A stretch of 64,000 nucleotides of DNA, from positions 2,850,501 to 2,914,500 of the forward strand of contig NZ_CP080414.1 of assembly GCF_019457615.1 (NCBI RefSeq), read 5' to 3'. The notes beneath the pieces were generated by a model that saw only the letters and a program-made list of their open reading frames with translations, ran no database searches and was not told the DNA's origin. The position numbers and the translations under genes were made by a program. The first letter of the stretch is position 1, and each line of letters begins with the position of its first letter. The stretch is from Shewanella zhangzhouensis. GTDB taxonomy: Bacteria; Pseudomonadota; Gammaproteobacteria; Enterobacterales; Shewanellaceae. Shown piece after piece: positions 15,177 through 22,445 of the stretch.

Positions 15177-16535
15177 TCAAAGTACCTTGCGCACATCAGG
15201 ATGCTTTACCGACCGACCACGGCCAATGCCGTAATAGGCAATACCCTTGGTTTCAAGCCGTGCAGGGTCGTACAGGTTGCGGCCGTCAAAAATCACCGGC
15301 TGCTTGAGCAGACGTTTGATTTCATTAAAGTCCGGCGCCCTGAAACTCGACCACTCGGTGCACACGATAAGACCATCTGCGCCACTGAGCGCCGCTTCCT
15401 TGGTGCCAAGCAGCTTAAGCTCGTCGCGTACACCATAAATGCGCTGTGCTTCAGCCATGGCTTCGGGGTCAAACGCCTGCACTGCGCCGCCTGCTGCGAT
15501 AATCGCCTCAATGACCACCCGACTTGGCGCCTCACGCATATCATCGGTCTGGGGTTTAAACGACAGTCCCCAAAGCGCAAACACCAGCCCGGATAAGTCT
15601 TCGCCAAAGTGCTGCTTCACCAATTCCGGTAAACGCTGCTTTTGCTTGAGATTAACCGCTTCAACTGACTTGAGCACCCGAGCGTCAACGCCAATTTTTT
15701 CAGAGGTTTTCACCAGGGCTTTAACGTCTTTAGGGAAACAGGAGCCCCCATAACCACAACCGGGGTAGATAAACTGGTAACCGATGCGCGGATCTGAACC
15801 TATCCCCTTACGCACCATTTCGATATCGGCGCCAAGGTGCTCGGCGATATTCGCCATCTCATTCATAAAGGAAATTTTGGTGGCCAGCATGCAGTTGGCC
15901 GCATATTTTGTCAGCTCGGCGCTGCGCACATCCATAAAGATCATGCGGTCGTGATTGCGGTTAAAGGGCGCGTAAAGCTCCCGCATCACGTCCTGGGCGT
16001 CCTGTGAATCGCTACCAATAATGATGCGATCAGGTCGACGGCAGTCATCTAGGGCAGCACCTTCTTTGAGAAACTCAGGGTTGGAGACTACATCCACACA
16101 GATATTCAGATCCCTAGAGGCCAATTCAGCCGCAATGGTGTCCCGCACCTTATCGGCCGTGCCCACAGGTACTGTGCTTTTGTTGACCACAATTTTGGGG
16201 TCAAACATGTGCAGCCCAATATCTTTCGCCACCGCCAGCACATGGGCCAGGTCGGCGCTGCCATCTTCATCCGGGGGCGTACCCACAGCGATAAAAAGCA
16301 CCTCACCATGGGCAACACCGGCAATGGGATCGGTAGAAAATGACAAACGCTTATGGGCAGTTTGTTCCTTTACCAGGGCTTCAAGACCTGGCTCATAAAT
16401 CGGGATCTGACCTTTATTGAGGCGCTCAATCTTGGCTGCGTCTATGTCCACGCACAGAACATCATGACCGACTTCGGCAAGCACTGCGCCCTGTACCAAA
16501 CCAACGTAACCTACACCAAACACTGTGACTTTCAT
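15177..16535 (-). CDS. ugd: UDP-glucose 6-dehydrogenase
   Basis: 452-aa NAD enzyme that oxidises UDP-glucose to UDP-glucuronate. Visible motifs: GVGYVGLVQG (Rossmann), PEFLKEG, and the catalytic-Cys loop PGCGYGGSCFPKD. Length matches the long bacterial class rather than the 388-aa E. coli form. Its substrate comes from GalU, of which there are two copies in the window. The product feeds the epimerase 28 bp downstream. ATG at 16535. Confidence 0.95.
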   Translation of the reverse strand: MKVTVFGVGYVGLVQGAVLAEVGHDVLCVDIDAAKIERLNKGQIPIYEPGLEALVKEQTAHKRLSFSTDPIAGVAHGEVLFIAVGTPPDEDGSADLAHVLAVAKDIGLHMFDPKIVVNKSTVPVGTADKVRDTIAAELASRDLNICVDVVSNPEFLKEGAALDDCRRPDRIIIGSDSQDAQDVMRELYAPFNRNHDRMIFMDVRSAELTKYAANCMLATKISFMNEMANIAEHLGADIEMVRKGIGSDPRIGYQFIYPGCGYGGSCFPKDVKALVKTSEKIGVDARVLKSVEAVNLKQKQRLPELVKQHFGEDLSGLVFALWGLSFKPQTDDMREAPSRVVIEAIIAAGGAVQAFDPEAMAEAQRIYGVRDELKLLGTKEAALSGADGLIVCTEWSSFRAPDFNEIKRLLKQPVIFDGRNLYDPARLETKGIAYYGIGRGRSVKHPDVRKVL

Positions 16536-16576
16536 CGGTGTCCCCGTTTCTCAACACGATGTTTAAGCATGCCATA

Positions 16577-16604
16577 CGTTTTGTCGCAAGCATATGACAA
16601 AACG
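16577..16604. promoter_or_regulatory. Inverted repeat between rmlC1 and ugd
   Basis: CGTTTTGTC and GACAAAACG flank a 10-nt spacer, in the 105-bp gap upstream of ugd. There is no T run on the minus strand, so an operator is as likely as an RNA hairpin. Confidence 0.4.
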
Positions 16605-16640
16605 CATAAAAAGTACGCAAGAGGTTTAGACAGCTACAAA

Positions 16641-17171
16641 CTAACGAGGTGTAAAAAGCGGCGCTACGGCGTCTTTGGCTGACAATAAAGGAGGCCCATC
16701 AATAGGCCATTGAATTGCGAGGGTTGGGTCGTCCCACCGTATACTGCACTCGGCCTCGGGATGATAAAAGTCGCTGCACTTGTAACTGACGATGGCCGTT
16801 TCTGACAACACATAAAAGCCGTGTGCAAAACCTTTGGGGATGAAGAGTTGCCTGTGATTTTCTGCAGAGAGCGTTTCCCCCACCCATTTGCCATAGGTGG
16901 GCGATTCTGGACGAATATCGACGGCAACATCAAAAATAGCGCCCGACAGCACGGAAATAAGCTTGTCCTGGGGATGCTGTTCCTGCCAATGAAGCCCCCT
17001 TAGGGTGCCCCTTTGGGACAAGGATTGATTGTCCTGCACAAAGGTAACCGGCGCTATTATTTCGGCAAAACGCTGCTGCTGCCAGCTTTCGAAAAAGTAT
17101 CCCCGTTCATCCTCAAACACCTTGGGGATAATTAGCTTTACCTCATTAATGGCAGTGGTTAACACCTGCAT
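16641..17171 (-). CDS. rmlC: dTDP-4-dehydrorhamnose 3,5-epimerase (first rml set)
   Basis: 176-aa cupin enzyme, third step of dTDP-L-rhamnose synthesis. Visible motifs are the FEDERGYFFESW strand, the catalytic His61 in LRGLHWQ, and IPKGFAHGFYVLSE. ATG at 17171 has an AGGAG site. A second RmlC at 24.5-25.0 kb has the same motifs but many differences. Here rmlC lies 51 bp after rmlD rather than overlapping it. Confidence 0.94.
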   Translation of the reverse strand: MQVLTTAINEVKLIIPKVFEDERGYFFESWQQQRFAEIIAPVTFVQDNQSLSQRGTLRGLHWQEQHPQDKLISVLSGAIFDVAVDIRPESPTYGKWVGETLSAENHRQLFIPKGFAHGFYVLSETAIVSYKCSDFYHPEAECSIRWDDPTLAIQWPIDGPPLLSAKDAVAPLFTPR

Positions 17172-17221
17172 GAATTGCTCCTGCGATGTAAAAAGATTAA
17201 CAGTCAGGGTTTGTAGCTGAG

Positions 17222-18103
17222 TTAACGGCCCCTGGCCTTGGCTTCCAGGATTTTACCTAACTCACACTGCCAGTCTGCAGCGGAAACTCCATACAATACC
17301 TTGATTTTAGAGCCATCGAGCCTCGAGTTTGCTGGCCTCTGCGCAGGGGAGCCGAACTCACTGGCGCTGATAGGTGTTATTTTTGGCATTCGGTGGATGA
17401 CGCCGAGCCTGTATGCCTCACTCAAAATGCTTGTGGCAAACTCGTACCAACTGACAAAGGGCTGGCCGGAAAAGTGATAGACGCCCCAAGGGCCATTTCC
17501 CTCCACGGATTGCCGGGCAAGGTGCCAGATCACTCGGGCCAACTCAGATGCGGGCGTCGGCCCCCCAACTTGGTCCGATACAACCCGAAGCTCTGACTTG
17601 GATGCGGCCAAACGCAGCATGGTATTGACGAAGTTGTTACTCTCGGCGTCAAAAATCCAGGATGTTCTGACAATAAGATGTTTGGCACAGTTGGCGGCTA
17701 TGGATTGCTCCCCCAACCACTTGGATTGCCCATAAACAGACAAGGGCGCTGGCGAGTCCTCTTCGCGATATGGACGGTCGAGGAGACCATCAAACACGTA
17801 ATCGGTAGAAAGATGTATCAGCACCGCATCAGCCACGGCTGCCGCCCTGGCGAGTTGCTCGCAAGCGCCGGCATTTATGCGAACACAGGGCTCGGTGTCT
17901 GTTTCAGCCTTATCTACCGCCGTATAAGCGGCGCAGTTGATCACCAACTGAGGCGAATTAAGCAGCAGATAGTCCGCTATCGACTGTGGCTGCAGAAAAT
18001 CCACCTCAGTTTTGGCAGGGGCCAGTATTCGCCAACCCGGCGGCTTGGATGCCAGCAATGCGCGCCCTGCCTGACCACTGGCTCCTAGCAGTAATACATT
18101 CAT
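17222..18103 (-). CDS. rmlD: dTDP-4-dehydrorhamnose reductase (first rml set)
   Basis: 293-aa NAD(P)H-dependent reductase, last step of dTDP-L-rhamnose synthesis. The Rossmann motif LLGASGQAGRALL, LSTDYVFDG and the catalytic YGQSK are visible. A TTG codon directly precedes ATG 18103; I chose the ATG. A 130-bp block of mini-hairpins and heptamers separates it from rmlA1, in contrast to the overlapping genes of the second set. Confidence 0.94.
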   Translation of the reverse strand: MNVLLLGASGQAGRALLASKPPGWRILAPAKTEVDFLQPQSIADYLLLNSPQLVINCAAYTAVDKAETDTEPCVRINAGACEQLARAAAVADAVLIHLSTDYVFDGLLDRPYREEDSPAPLSVYGQSKWLGEQSIAANCAKHLIVRTSWIFDAESNNFVNTMLRLAASKSELRVVSDQVGGPTPASELARVIWHLARQSVEGNGPWGVYHFSGQPFVSWYEFATSILSEAYRLGVIHRMPKITPISASEFGSPAQRPANSRLDGSKIKVLYGVSAADWQCELGKILEAKARGR

Positions 18104-18124
18104 CAAAACATTACCTTGTGTGAA

Positions 18125-18237
18125 AACAGAGCGCTTCGCTTCTAGAGCGTCGCTTTGCGACTTCTAGGTTCTAGGGGCTAGGTTCTAGATTCTAGGGTCT
18201 AGCAGCCCGCTTTGTGGGCGCTCTGGCGCGAAGCGCA
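18125..18237. repeat. Mini-hairpin and TAGAACC-type heptamer array between rmlA1 and rmlD1
   Basis: Two small hairpins (AGCGCTTCGCT and GTCGCTTTGCGAC) joined by TTCTAG, then about five imperfect 7-bp units (TTCTAGG and variants), then GCCCGCTTTGTGGGC. Positions 18127-18166 are identical to 45736-45775 downstream of the POT transporter. It fills the whole rmlA1-rmlD1 gap. Confidence 0.9.
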
Positions 18238-19140
18238 CTAAAGCAAACCGCGTAAATAGTCCCCATAGCCGCTCTGACTAAGCGCGTTTGCGTGCTGCAA
18301 CAAGATCTCTGTCGATATCCAGCCCTGGCGATAGGCGATTTCTTCAAGACACGCAATCTTCAGACCTTGTCGCTTTTCAATGGTTTGCACAAAATGCCCC
18401 GCTTCCATCAAAGCATCATGTGTTCCGGTATCCAACCACGCAAAGCCCCGCCCAAGCACACTCACCTGTAATTGGTTGGCTGCGAGATACGCATTATTGA
18501 TGTCGGTAATTTCAAGCTCTCCGCGGGCCGAAGGTGTAAGGCTTTTGGCAATCTCAATGACCTGATTATCGTAAAAATACAAGCCGGTAACTGCATAAGG
18601 GGACTTTGGCTCGCGTGGCTTTTCTTCAATGCTGACAGCACGACCTGTGTTATCAAACTCCACCACCCCAAATCGCTCGGGATTCGTCACATGGTAGGCA
18701 AACACCGTGGCACCGTGAACGCAACCCACGGCCTGCTGCAGCTGCCTGGAAAAGCTTTGGCCGTAGAAAATGTTGTCACCCAAGATGAGCGCAACCTTGT
18801 CATTACCGATAAAGTCTTCACCGATTAAAAATGCCTGGGCTATCCCTTCTGGTTTGGACTGAACGGCATAACTGATGCGAATGCCAAGTCCACTGCCATC
18901 ACCGAGTAAAGATTGGAAACCTGCAAGGTCACTTGCCGTGGATATCAGCAGAATGTCGCGAATGCCGGCAAGCATGAGCACCGACAATGGATAGTACACC
19001 ATGGGTTTGTCGTACACGGGCAACAACTGCTTGGATACGCCGCGGGTAATGGGATAAAGCCTGCTGCCGGTACCGCCCGCCAGGATAATGCCTTTGGTCG
19101 TTTGAGTGTTAAATGCTGAATGCTGAATGTTAAGTGACAT
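18238..19140 (-). CDS. rmlA: Glucose-1-phosphate thymidylyltransferase (first rml set), repeat-derived N-terminus
   Basis: 300-aa enzyme, first step of dTDP-L-rhamnose synthesis. The core GIILAGGTGSRLYPITRGVSKQ is canonical and starts at residue 17. The preceding MSLNIQHSAFNTQTTK is not part of the family and is read from degenerate 7-bp repeats (ATTCAGC and variants); no ATG, GTG or TTG start closer to the core was seen. The start is 4 bp after the four-helix-bundle gene. I infer that insertion of that cassette replaced the native start. RmlA2 starts normally (MKGIVLAGG). Confidence 0.93.
   Translation of the reverse strand: MSLNIQHSAFNTQTTKGIILAGGTGSRLYPITRGVSKQLLPVYDKPMVYYPLSVLMLAGIRDILLISTASDLAGFQSLLGDGSGLGIRISYAVQSKPEGIAQAFLIGEDFIGNDKVALILGDNIFYGQSFSRQLQQAVGCVHGATVFAYHVTNPERFGVVEFDNTGRAVSIEEKPREPKSPYAVTGLYFYDNQVIEIAKSLTPSARGELEITDINNAYLAANQLQVSVLGRGFAWLDTGTHDALMEAGHFVQTIEKRQGLKIACLEEIAYRQGWISTEILLQHANALSQSGYGDYLRGLL
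19100..19136. repeat. Degenerate GAATGCT heptamers at the rmlA1 start
   Basis: Plus strand shows TTGAGTG-TTAAATG-CTGAATG-CTGAATG-TTAAGTG, a 7-bp period with decay. It overlaps the first codons of rmlA1 and marks one edge of the four-helix-bundle cassette. Confidence 0.8.
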
Positions 19141-19144
19141 GACT

Positions 19145-19510
19145 TTACTTAGTTTGATTCTGCTGGGCAGATTTTACGATAGCAACAATGAGCTTGATTA
19201 GCTCTTCACTTTGTTCCAGCAGCGACACAACATGGGTATCTTTGCTATTCAGATAGTCTGTTTCACACAAAAGCAATAGCCAATAGTGAGTCTCTCTGGC
19301 TTCCTTGCTCGCTATCGCCATTTTAGCAATAAAATCAGCATGGCTTTGTGCGGATTGGGCTTCATTCACATTGGCCCCAATTGAAGTACCCGATCTGAGT
19401 AACTGCTTTGAGAGCACGAATTCTTTTTGATTTTTCACTAAGTGCTGACTGAGCTTCACTATTCTGACAGCAAATTGAAACGATTTATCAAGCACTGCAT
19501 TACCAGTCAT
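19145..19510 (-). CDS. Four-helix-bundle protein (S23/TIGR02436-like), copy 1
   Basis: 121 aa, predicted all-helical. It begins with a short helix (VLDKSFQFAVRIVKLSQHL), then the family hallmark LSKQLLRSGTSIGANVNEA, then KMAIASKEARETHYWLLLL. This is the family named after an ORF in 23S rRNA intervening sequences, related in fold to the Avd accessory protein of diversity-generating retroelements. No biochemical function is established. It lies inside the first rml operon, between rmlB1 and rmlA1, where it has no metabolic role. Both sides carry 7-bp repeats. A similar gene at 39.4-39.8 kb is also repeat-flanked. No reverse transcriptase is present. Confidence 0.88.
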   Translation of the reverse strand: MTGNAVLDKSFQFAVRIVKLSQHLVKNQKEFVLSKQLLRSGTSIGANVNEAQSAQSHADFIAKMAIASKEARETHYWLLLLCETDYLNSKDTHVVSLLEQSEELIKLIVAIVKSAQQNQTK

Positions 19511-19528
19511 CAGCGTTACTCCCTGAGT

Positions 19529-19556
19529 TCACCATTCACCATTCACCATTCAAAAC
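19529..19556. repeat. CACCATT heptamer array at the rmlB1 end
   Basis: Three or more units of CACCATT (GAATGGT on the minus strand). The array contributes the last codons and the stop of rmlB1 and forms the other edge of the four-helix-bundle cassette. Confidence 0.85.
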
Positions 19557-20669
19557 ATACCACTCAACCGTTTTACGCAGTCCGGATTCAAAGGTCTCCT
19601 GGGGTTTCCAGCCGAACTCTTCGGTAATTTTGCTGGCATCGATGGCGTAGCGAACATCATGGCCGGGTCTGTCAGCTACGAAAGTGATAAGACTGTCGTA
19701 GTGTTGAATATCTGGGGGGGAATGATGAGTGCTTAGCGCCTGAGCGCGCTCATTCAGGGGAGCCAACTCGTCGAGGATCGCACAAATGCTTTTAACCACC
19801 TCGAGATTTTGACGCTCGCAATTGCCGCCGATGTTATAAGTCTCGCCTACCCGCCCACGGGTCAATACGGCAAGCAGCGCCCTAGCGTGGTCTTCCACAT
19901 AAAGCCAATCGCGGCTTTGATTTCCTTGCCCATATACGGGTAACGCCTTACCCGCCAGCGCATTTTGAATAGTCAGCGGAATGAGTTTTTCCGGGTATTG
20001 AAATGGCCCGTAGTTATTGGAGCAGTTGCTGACAACTATCGGCAAACCATAGGTTCGGTGCCATGCCCTAACCAAGTGATCGCTTGATGCCTTGGAGGCG
20101 GAATAAGGCGATGACGGGGCATAAGCGCTGCTTTCGGTAAATGGTGCCGCTGCTTTTAACGTTGAATCATGAATGCTCAATGGTGAATTTGCACCACCGG
20201 CGTTCAATTCAGCATTCACAACCAAACATTCGGCATTAACTTGGTCAGCAAGGTCGCCAAATACTTCATCGGTCGAGACATGATGAAATCGAAATGCTTT
20301 TTTACGCATATCGTCGAGCTGCAGCCAGTATTCACGGGCAACTTCCAACAAGGTGTAAGTACCCACTATGTTGGTTTGGATAAAGGCATCCGCACCGGAT
20401 ATAGAGCGGTCGACATGGGTTTCTGCAGCAAGGTGCATCACCACATCGGGCTGATGGCGAGCAAAAACCGCCCCAAGTGCCTGTCTGTCACAGATGTCCA
20501 CACGCTCAAGCGCGTATCTGGCGCTTTCGGCCACCTCAGCGATCGACTCCAGATTTGCCGCATAAGTCAGCTTGTCGACATTCACCACGCTGTGTTCAGT
20601 GTGACTGATTAAATGTCTGATTACCGCCGAACCGATAAAGCCGCAGCCACCTGTGACAAGAATCTTCAA
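19536..20669 (-). CDS. rmlB: dTDP-glucose 4,6-dehydratase (first rml set), altered by repeats
   Basis: About 377 aa; makes dTDP-4-keto-6-deoxyglucose. GGCGFIGSAVIRH, STDEVFGDL and YSASKASSD (catalytic Tyr-Lys) are intact. Compared with RmlB2 it has two oddities. About 24 extra residues sit between GDL and FTE (near residues 143-171), read from degenerate GAATNNN heptamers. The C-terminus stops at EWYVLNGEW, where RmlB2 and other RmlB proteins continue for about 20 residues (NSVKSGAYRNWL in RmlB2). The last residues are repeat-encoded. I chose TTG at 20669 (MKILVTGG) because GAGG lies six bases upstream. Catalytic activity is likely but unproven. Confidence 0.92.
   Translation of the reverse strand: MKILVTGGCGFIGSAVIRHLISHTEHSVVNVDKLTYAANLESIAEVAESARYALERVDICDRQALGAVFARHQPDVVMHLAAETHVDRSISGADAFIQTNIVGTYTLLEVAREYWLQLDDMRKKAFRFHHVSTDEVFGDLADQVNAECLVVNAELNAGGANSPLSIHDSTLKAAAPFTESSAYAPSSPYSASKASSDHLVRAWHRTYGLPIVVSNCSNNYGPFQYPEKLIPLTIQNALAGKALPVYGQGNQSRDWLYVEDHARALLAVLTRGRVGETYNIGGNCERQNLEVVKSICAILDELAPLNERAQALSTHHSPPDIQHYDSLITFVADRPGHDVRYAIDASKITEEFGWKPQETFESGLRKTVEWYVLNGEW
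20161..20240. repeat. Inverted pair of degenerate heptamer arrays inside rmlB1
   Basis: Left half reads GAAT-N3-GAAT-N3-CAAT-N3-GAAT; right half has ATTC spaced by multiples of seven. The two halves face each other around a GC-rich centre (about 20190-20205). The element is in frame and accounts for the 24 extra RmlB1 residues. Confidence 0.7.
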
Positions 20670-20689
20670 GGACAACCTCAATAAAGCAG

Positions 20690-20935
20690 AGCGGGCTTCG
20701 CCCTTCCAGAAAAACAGAGCGCTTCGCTTCTAGATCCTAGAAGCCCGCTTTGCGGGCGCCCTGGCAGCAGCGATTTTTGCTGCGTCCTAGAGACACCAAG
20801 TGTCGTCCTGGAAGCTTGCACCGCCAGTGCTCTGTAGCTGCTTGCGGCGTTCTGTAGGCCGAAGGCCGTTCTGTAAGCTCGCCTCGCGTGCGTTCCAGCA
20901 GAAGCGTTGACGCTGCGCCCTTAAGCCACACCAAG
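20690..20935. repeat. Mosaic mini-hairpin array upstream of rmlB1
   Basis: About eight to nine consecutive small stem-loop units, each about 19-26 bp. Examples are GCCCGCTTTGCGGGC, GCAGCGATTTTTGCTGC, GACACCAAGTGTC and GGCCGAAGGCC. They are joined by linkers of the form CTAGA, CTGG or TTCTGTAG. Stem sequences differ from unit to unit, while linkers and loop size are shared. With the terminator, it fills the 340-bp gap between glmM and rmlB1. Confidence 0.9.
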
Positions 20936-20955
20936 AACTTTGCCCAGAATACAAA

Positions 20956-20984
20956 AAAGCCAGCAAGTTTACCTTGCTGGCTTT
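20956..20984 (-). terminator. Terminator after glmM
   Basis: AAAGCCAGCAAG-TTTAC-CTTGCTGGCTTT with A-rich DNA on the low-coordinate side, giving a U tract on the minus strand. It would stop the upstream half of the locus unless antitermination by RfaH overrides it. Confidence 0.85.
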
Positions 20985-21008
20985 AAGTGTGGCAAATAAG
21001 TCTGAGGC

Positions 21009-22367
21009 TTAGGCTGGAAATACGGCCCTTACGGCATCCGCAATCAGCTCCGCATATTGATTGGCCTTAATGGCATCTTTGGCTTCAACCATTACACGGA
21101 TGAGGGGCTCAGTACCTGATTTACGAATCAGTACACGCCCATCTGTGCCAAGCGCCGTTTCGGCCGTTGCAACTGAATCGGATACCGATGGATGCGACAA
21201 GGCAACGGCTGCATCGCCATTCAATCGCACATTGATAAGCACCTGGGGGAACATCTCAAGCTCGGTAATGGCATCAGCAAGGCCTGAACCGGATTCAAGT
21301 AACGCCCTCAGTACCTGCAGCGAAGCGACTATCGCATCCCCTGTTGTGGTGAAATCGAGCATCAACAGATGGCCGGAGTTTTCACCGCCCAGGCGCCAAC
21401 CTGTTTCTTTAAGCAGCTCGACAACGTATCTATCACCCACTTTGGCGCGCTTGAAAGGGATACCAAGATTACCAAGAGCCTGTTCAAACCCAAGGTTTGA
21501 CATCAGGGTGCCAATAACCCCGGGCACCTGCTCACCTCTTTGCTGGGCGGATTTGGCCAGCAAATACAATAACGCATCGCCATCAACAACCTGACCTTTA
21601 CTGTCTACCATCATCAAACGGTCTGCGTCGCCATCCAGCGCAATCCCCAAATCCGCTTCGTGGATCATCACAGCAGTTTGCAGGCTATCCATGTGCGTGG
21701 CGCCGCAATGCTCGTTAATGTTAATACCATCGGGCTTATCATTAATACTGATGACCTCAGCACCCAGCTCACGGTACACATTCTTGGCAATGTGGTAAGC
21801 CGCGCCATGGGCACTGTCTGCCACAATTTTCAAACCGCTTAACGAGAGCGTATTAGGAAAGGTGCCCTTACAAAATTCGATATAACGCCCTGCTGCATCA
21901 TTAATCCGGCGAACTTTGCCAAGCTTGTCAGACGCTACACAAGCCATTGCACCATCTTCAATGGCTGAAACCAGCAGACGCTCGATTTCGAGCTCTTGCT
22001 CATCGGTAAGCTTGGTACCTGTGCTTGCAAAAAACTTAATACCGTTATCGTAATAAGGGTTGTGTGAAGCGCTGATAACCACACCGGCATCGGCCCTGAA
22101 GGTGGAGGTTAGATAGGCAATAGCAGGTGTTGGCAAAGGCCCGGTTAAGGCCACGTTCACACCAGCCGCACAAAAGCCCGCTTCCATCGCAGATTCAAGC
22201 ATATAACCACTCAGGCGGGTATCCTTGCCAATGATCACCTCTTTGGTGCCGGAGGCTGCCATCACAGTGCCTGCTGCCCACCCCAATTTAAGCGCAAAAT
22301 CAGGAGTTATCGGAAACTCGCCCACCTTTCCACGAACACCATCGGTACCAAAGTACTTCCGTGACAT
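21009..22367 (-). CDS. glmM: Phosphoglucosamine mutase-type enzyme GlmM
   Basis: About 452 aa alpha-D-phosphohexomutase. Four family motifs are visible: SRKYFGTDGVRG, the phosphoserine loop VISASHNPYYDNG, the metal site ALDGDADRLMM, and the phosphate-binding RKSGTEPLIRVM. The GlmM-type N-terminus supports glucosamine-1-phosphate formation for UDP-GlcNAc. Cells normally have another glmM next to folP, so this may be a locus-specific copy. ATG at 22367 has GGGAG seven bases before it. Confidence 0.9.
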   Translation of the reverse strand: MSRKYFGTDGVRGKVGEFPITPDFALKLGWAAGTVMAASGTKEVIIGKDTRLSGYMLESAMEAGFCAAGVNVALTGPLPTPAIAYLTSTFRADAGVVISASHNPYYDNGIKFFASTGTKLTDEQELEIERLLVSAIEDGAMACVASDKLGKVRRINDAAGRYIEFCKGTFPNTLSLSGLKIVADSAHGAAYHIAKNVYRELGAEVISINDKPDGININEHCGATHMDSLQTAVMIHEADLGIALDGDADRLMMVDSKGQVVDGDALLYLLAKSAQQRGEQVPGVIGTLMSNLGFEQALGNLGIPFKRAKVGDRYVVELLKETGWRLGGENSGHLLMLDFTTTGDAIVASLQVLRALLESGSGLADAITELEMFPQVLINVRLNGDAAVALSHPSVSDSVATAETALGTDGRVLIRKSGTEPLIRVMVEAKDAIKANQYAELIADAVRAVFPA

Positions 22368-22388
22368 ATCCAACTCCCAGAAAGATAA

Positions 22389-22408
22389 AGGCCGGGCAAG
22401 CCCGGCCT
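22389..22408 (-). terminator. Hairpin with T-rich tail between galU2 and glmM
   Basis: AGGCCGGGC-AA-GCCCGGCCT, followed on the minus strand by TTTATCTTT. It is an intrinsic terminator or attenuator about 20 bp before the glmM start. Confidence 0.75.
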
Positions 22409-22445
22409 GAATTTAACGTTTAACACTTATCTTTGCGTAGCTAAA

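Noticed and set aside
18125..18237. Integron attC sites or IS end repeats
   Set aside because: No integrase or transposase is present, the hairpins are far shorter than attC sites, and no target duplications were seen.
19145..19510. Diversity-generating retroelement (Avd-like accessory protein)
   Set aside because: The protein belongs to a fold related to Avd, but no reverse transcriptase and no template/variable repeat pair was found in the window.
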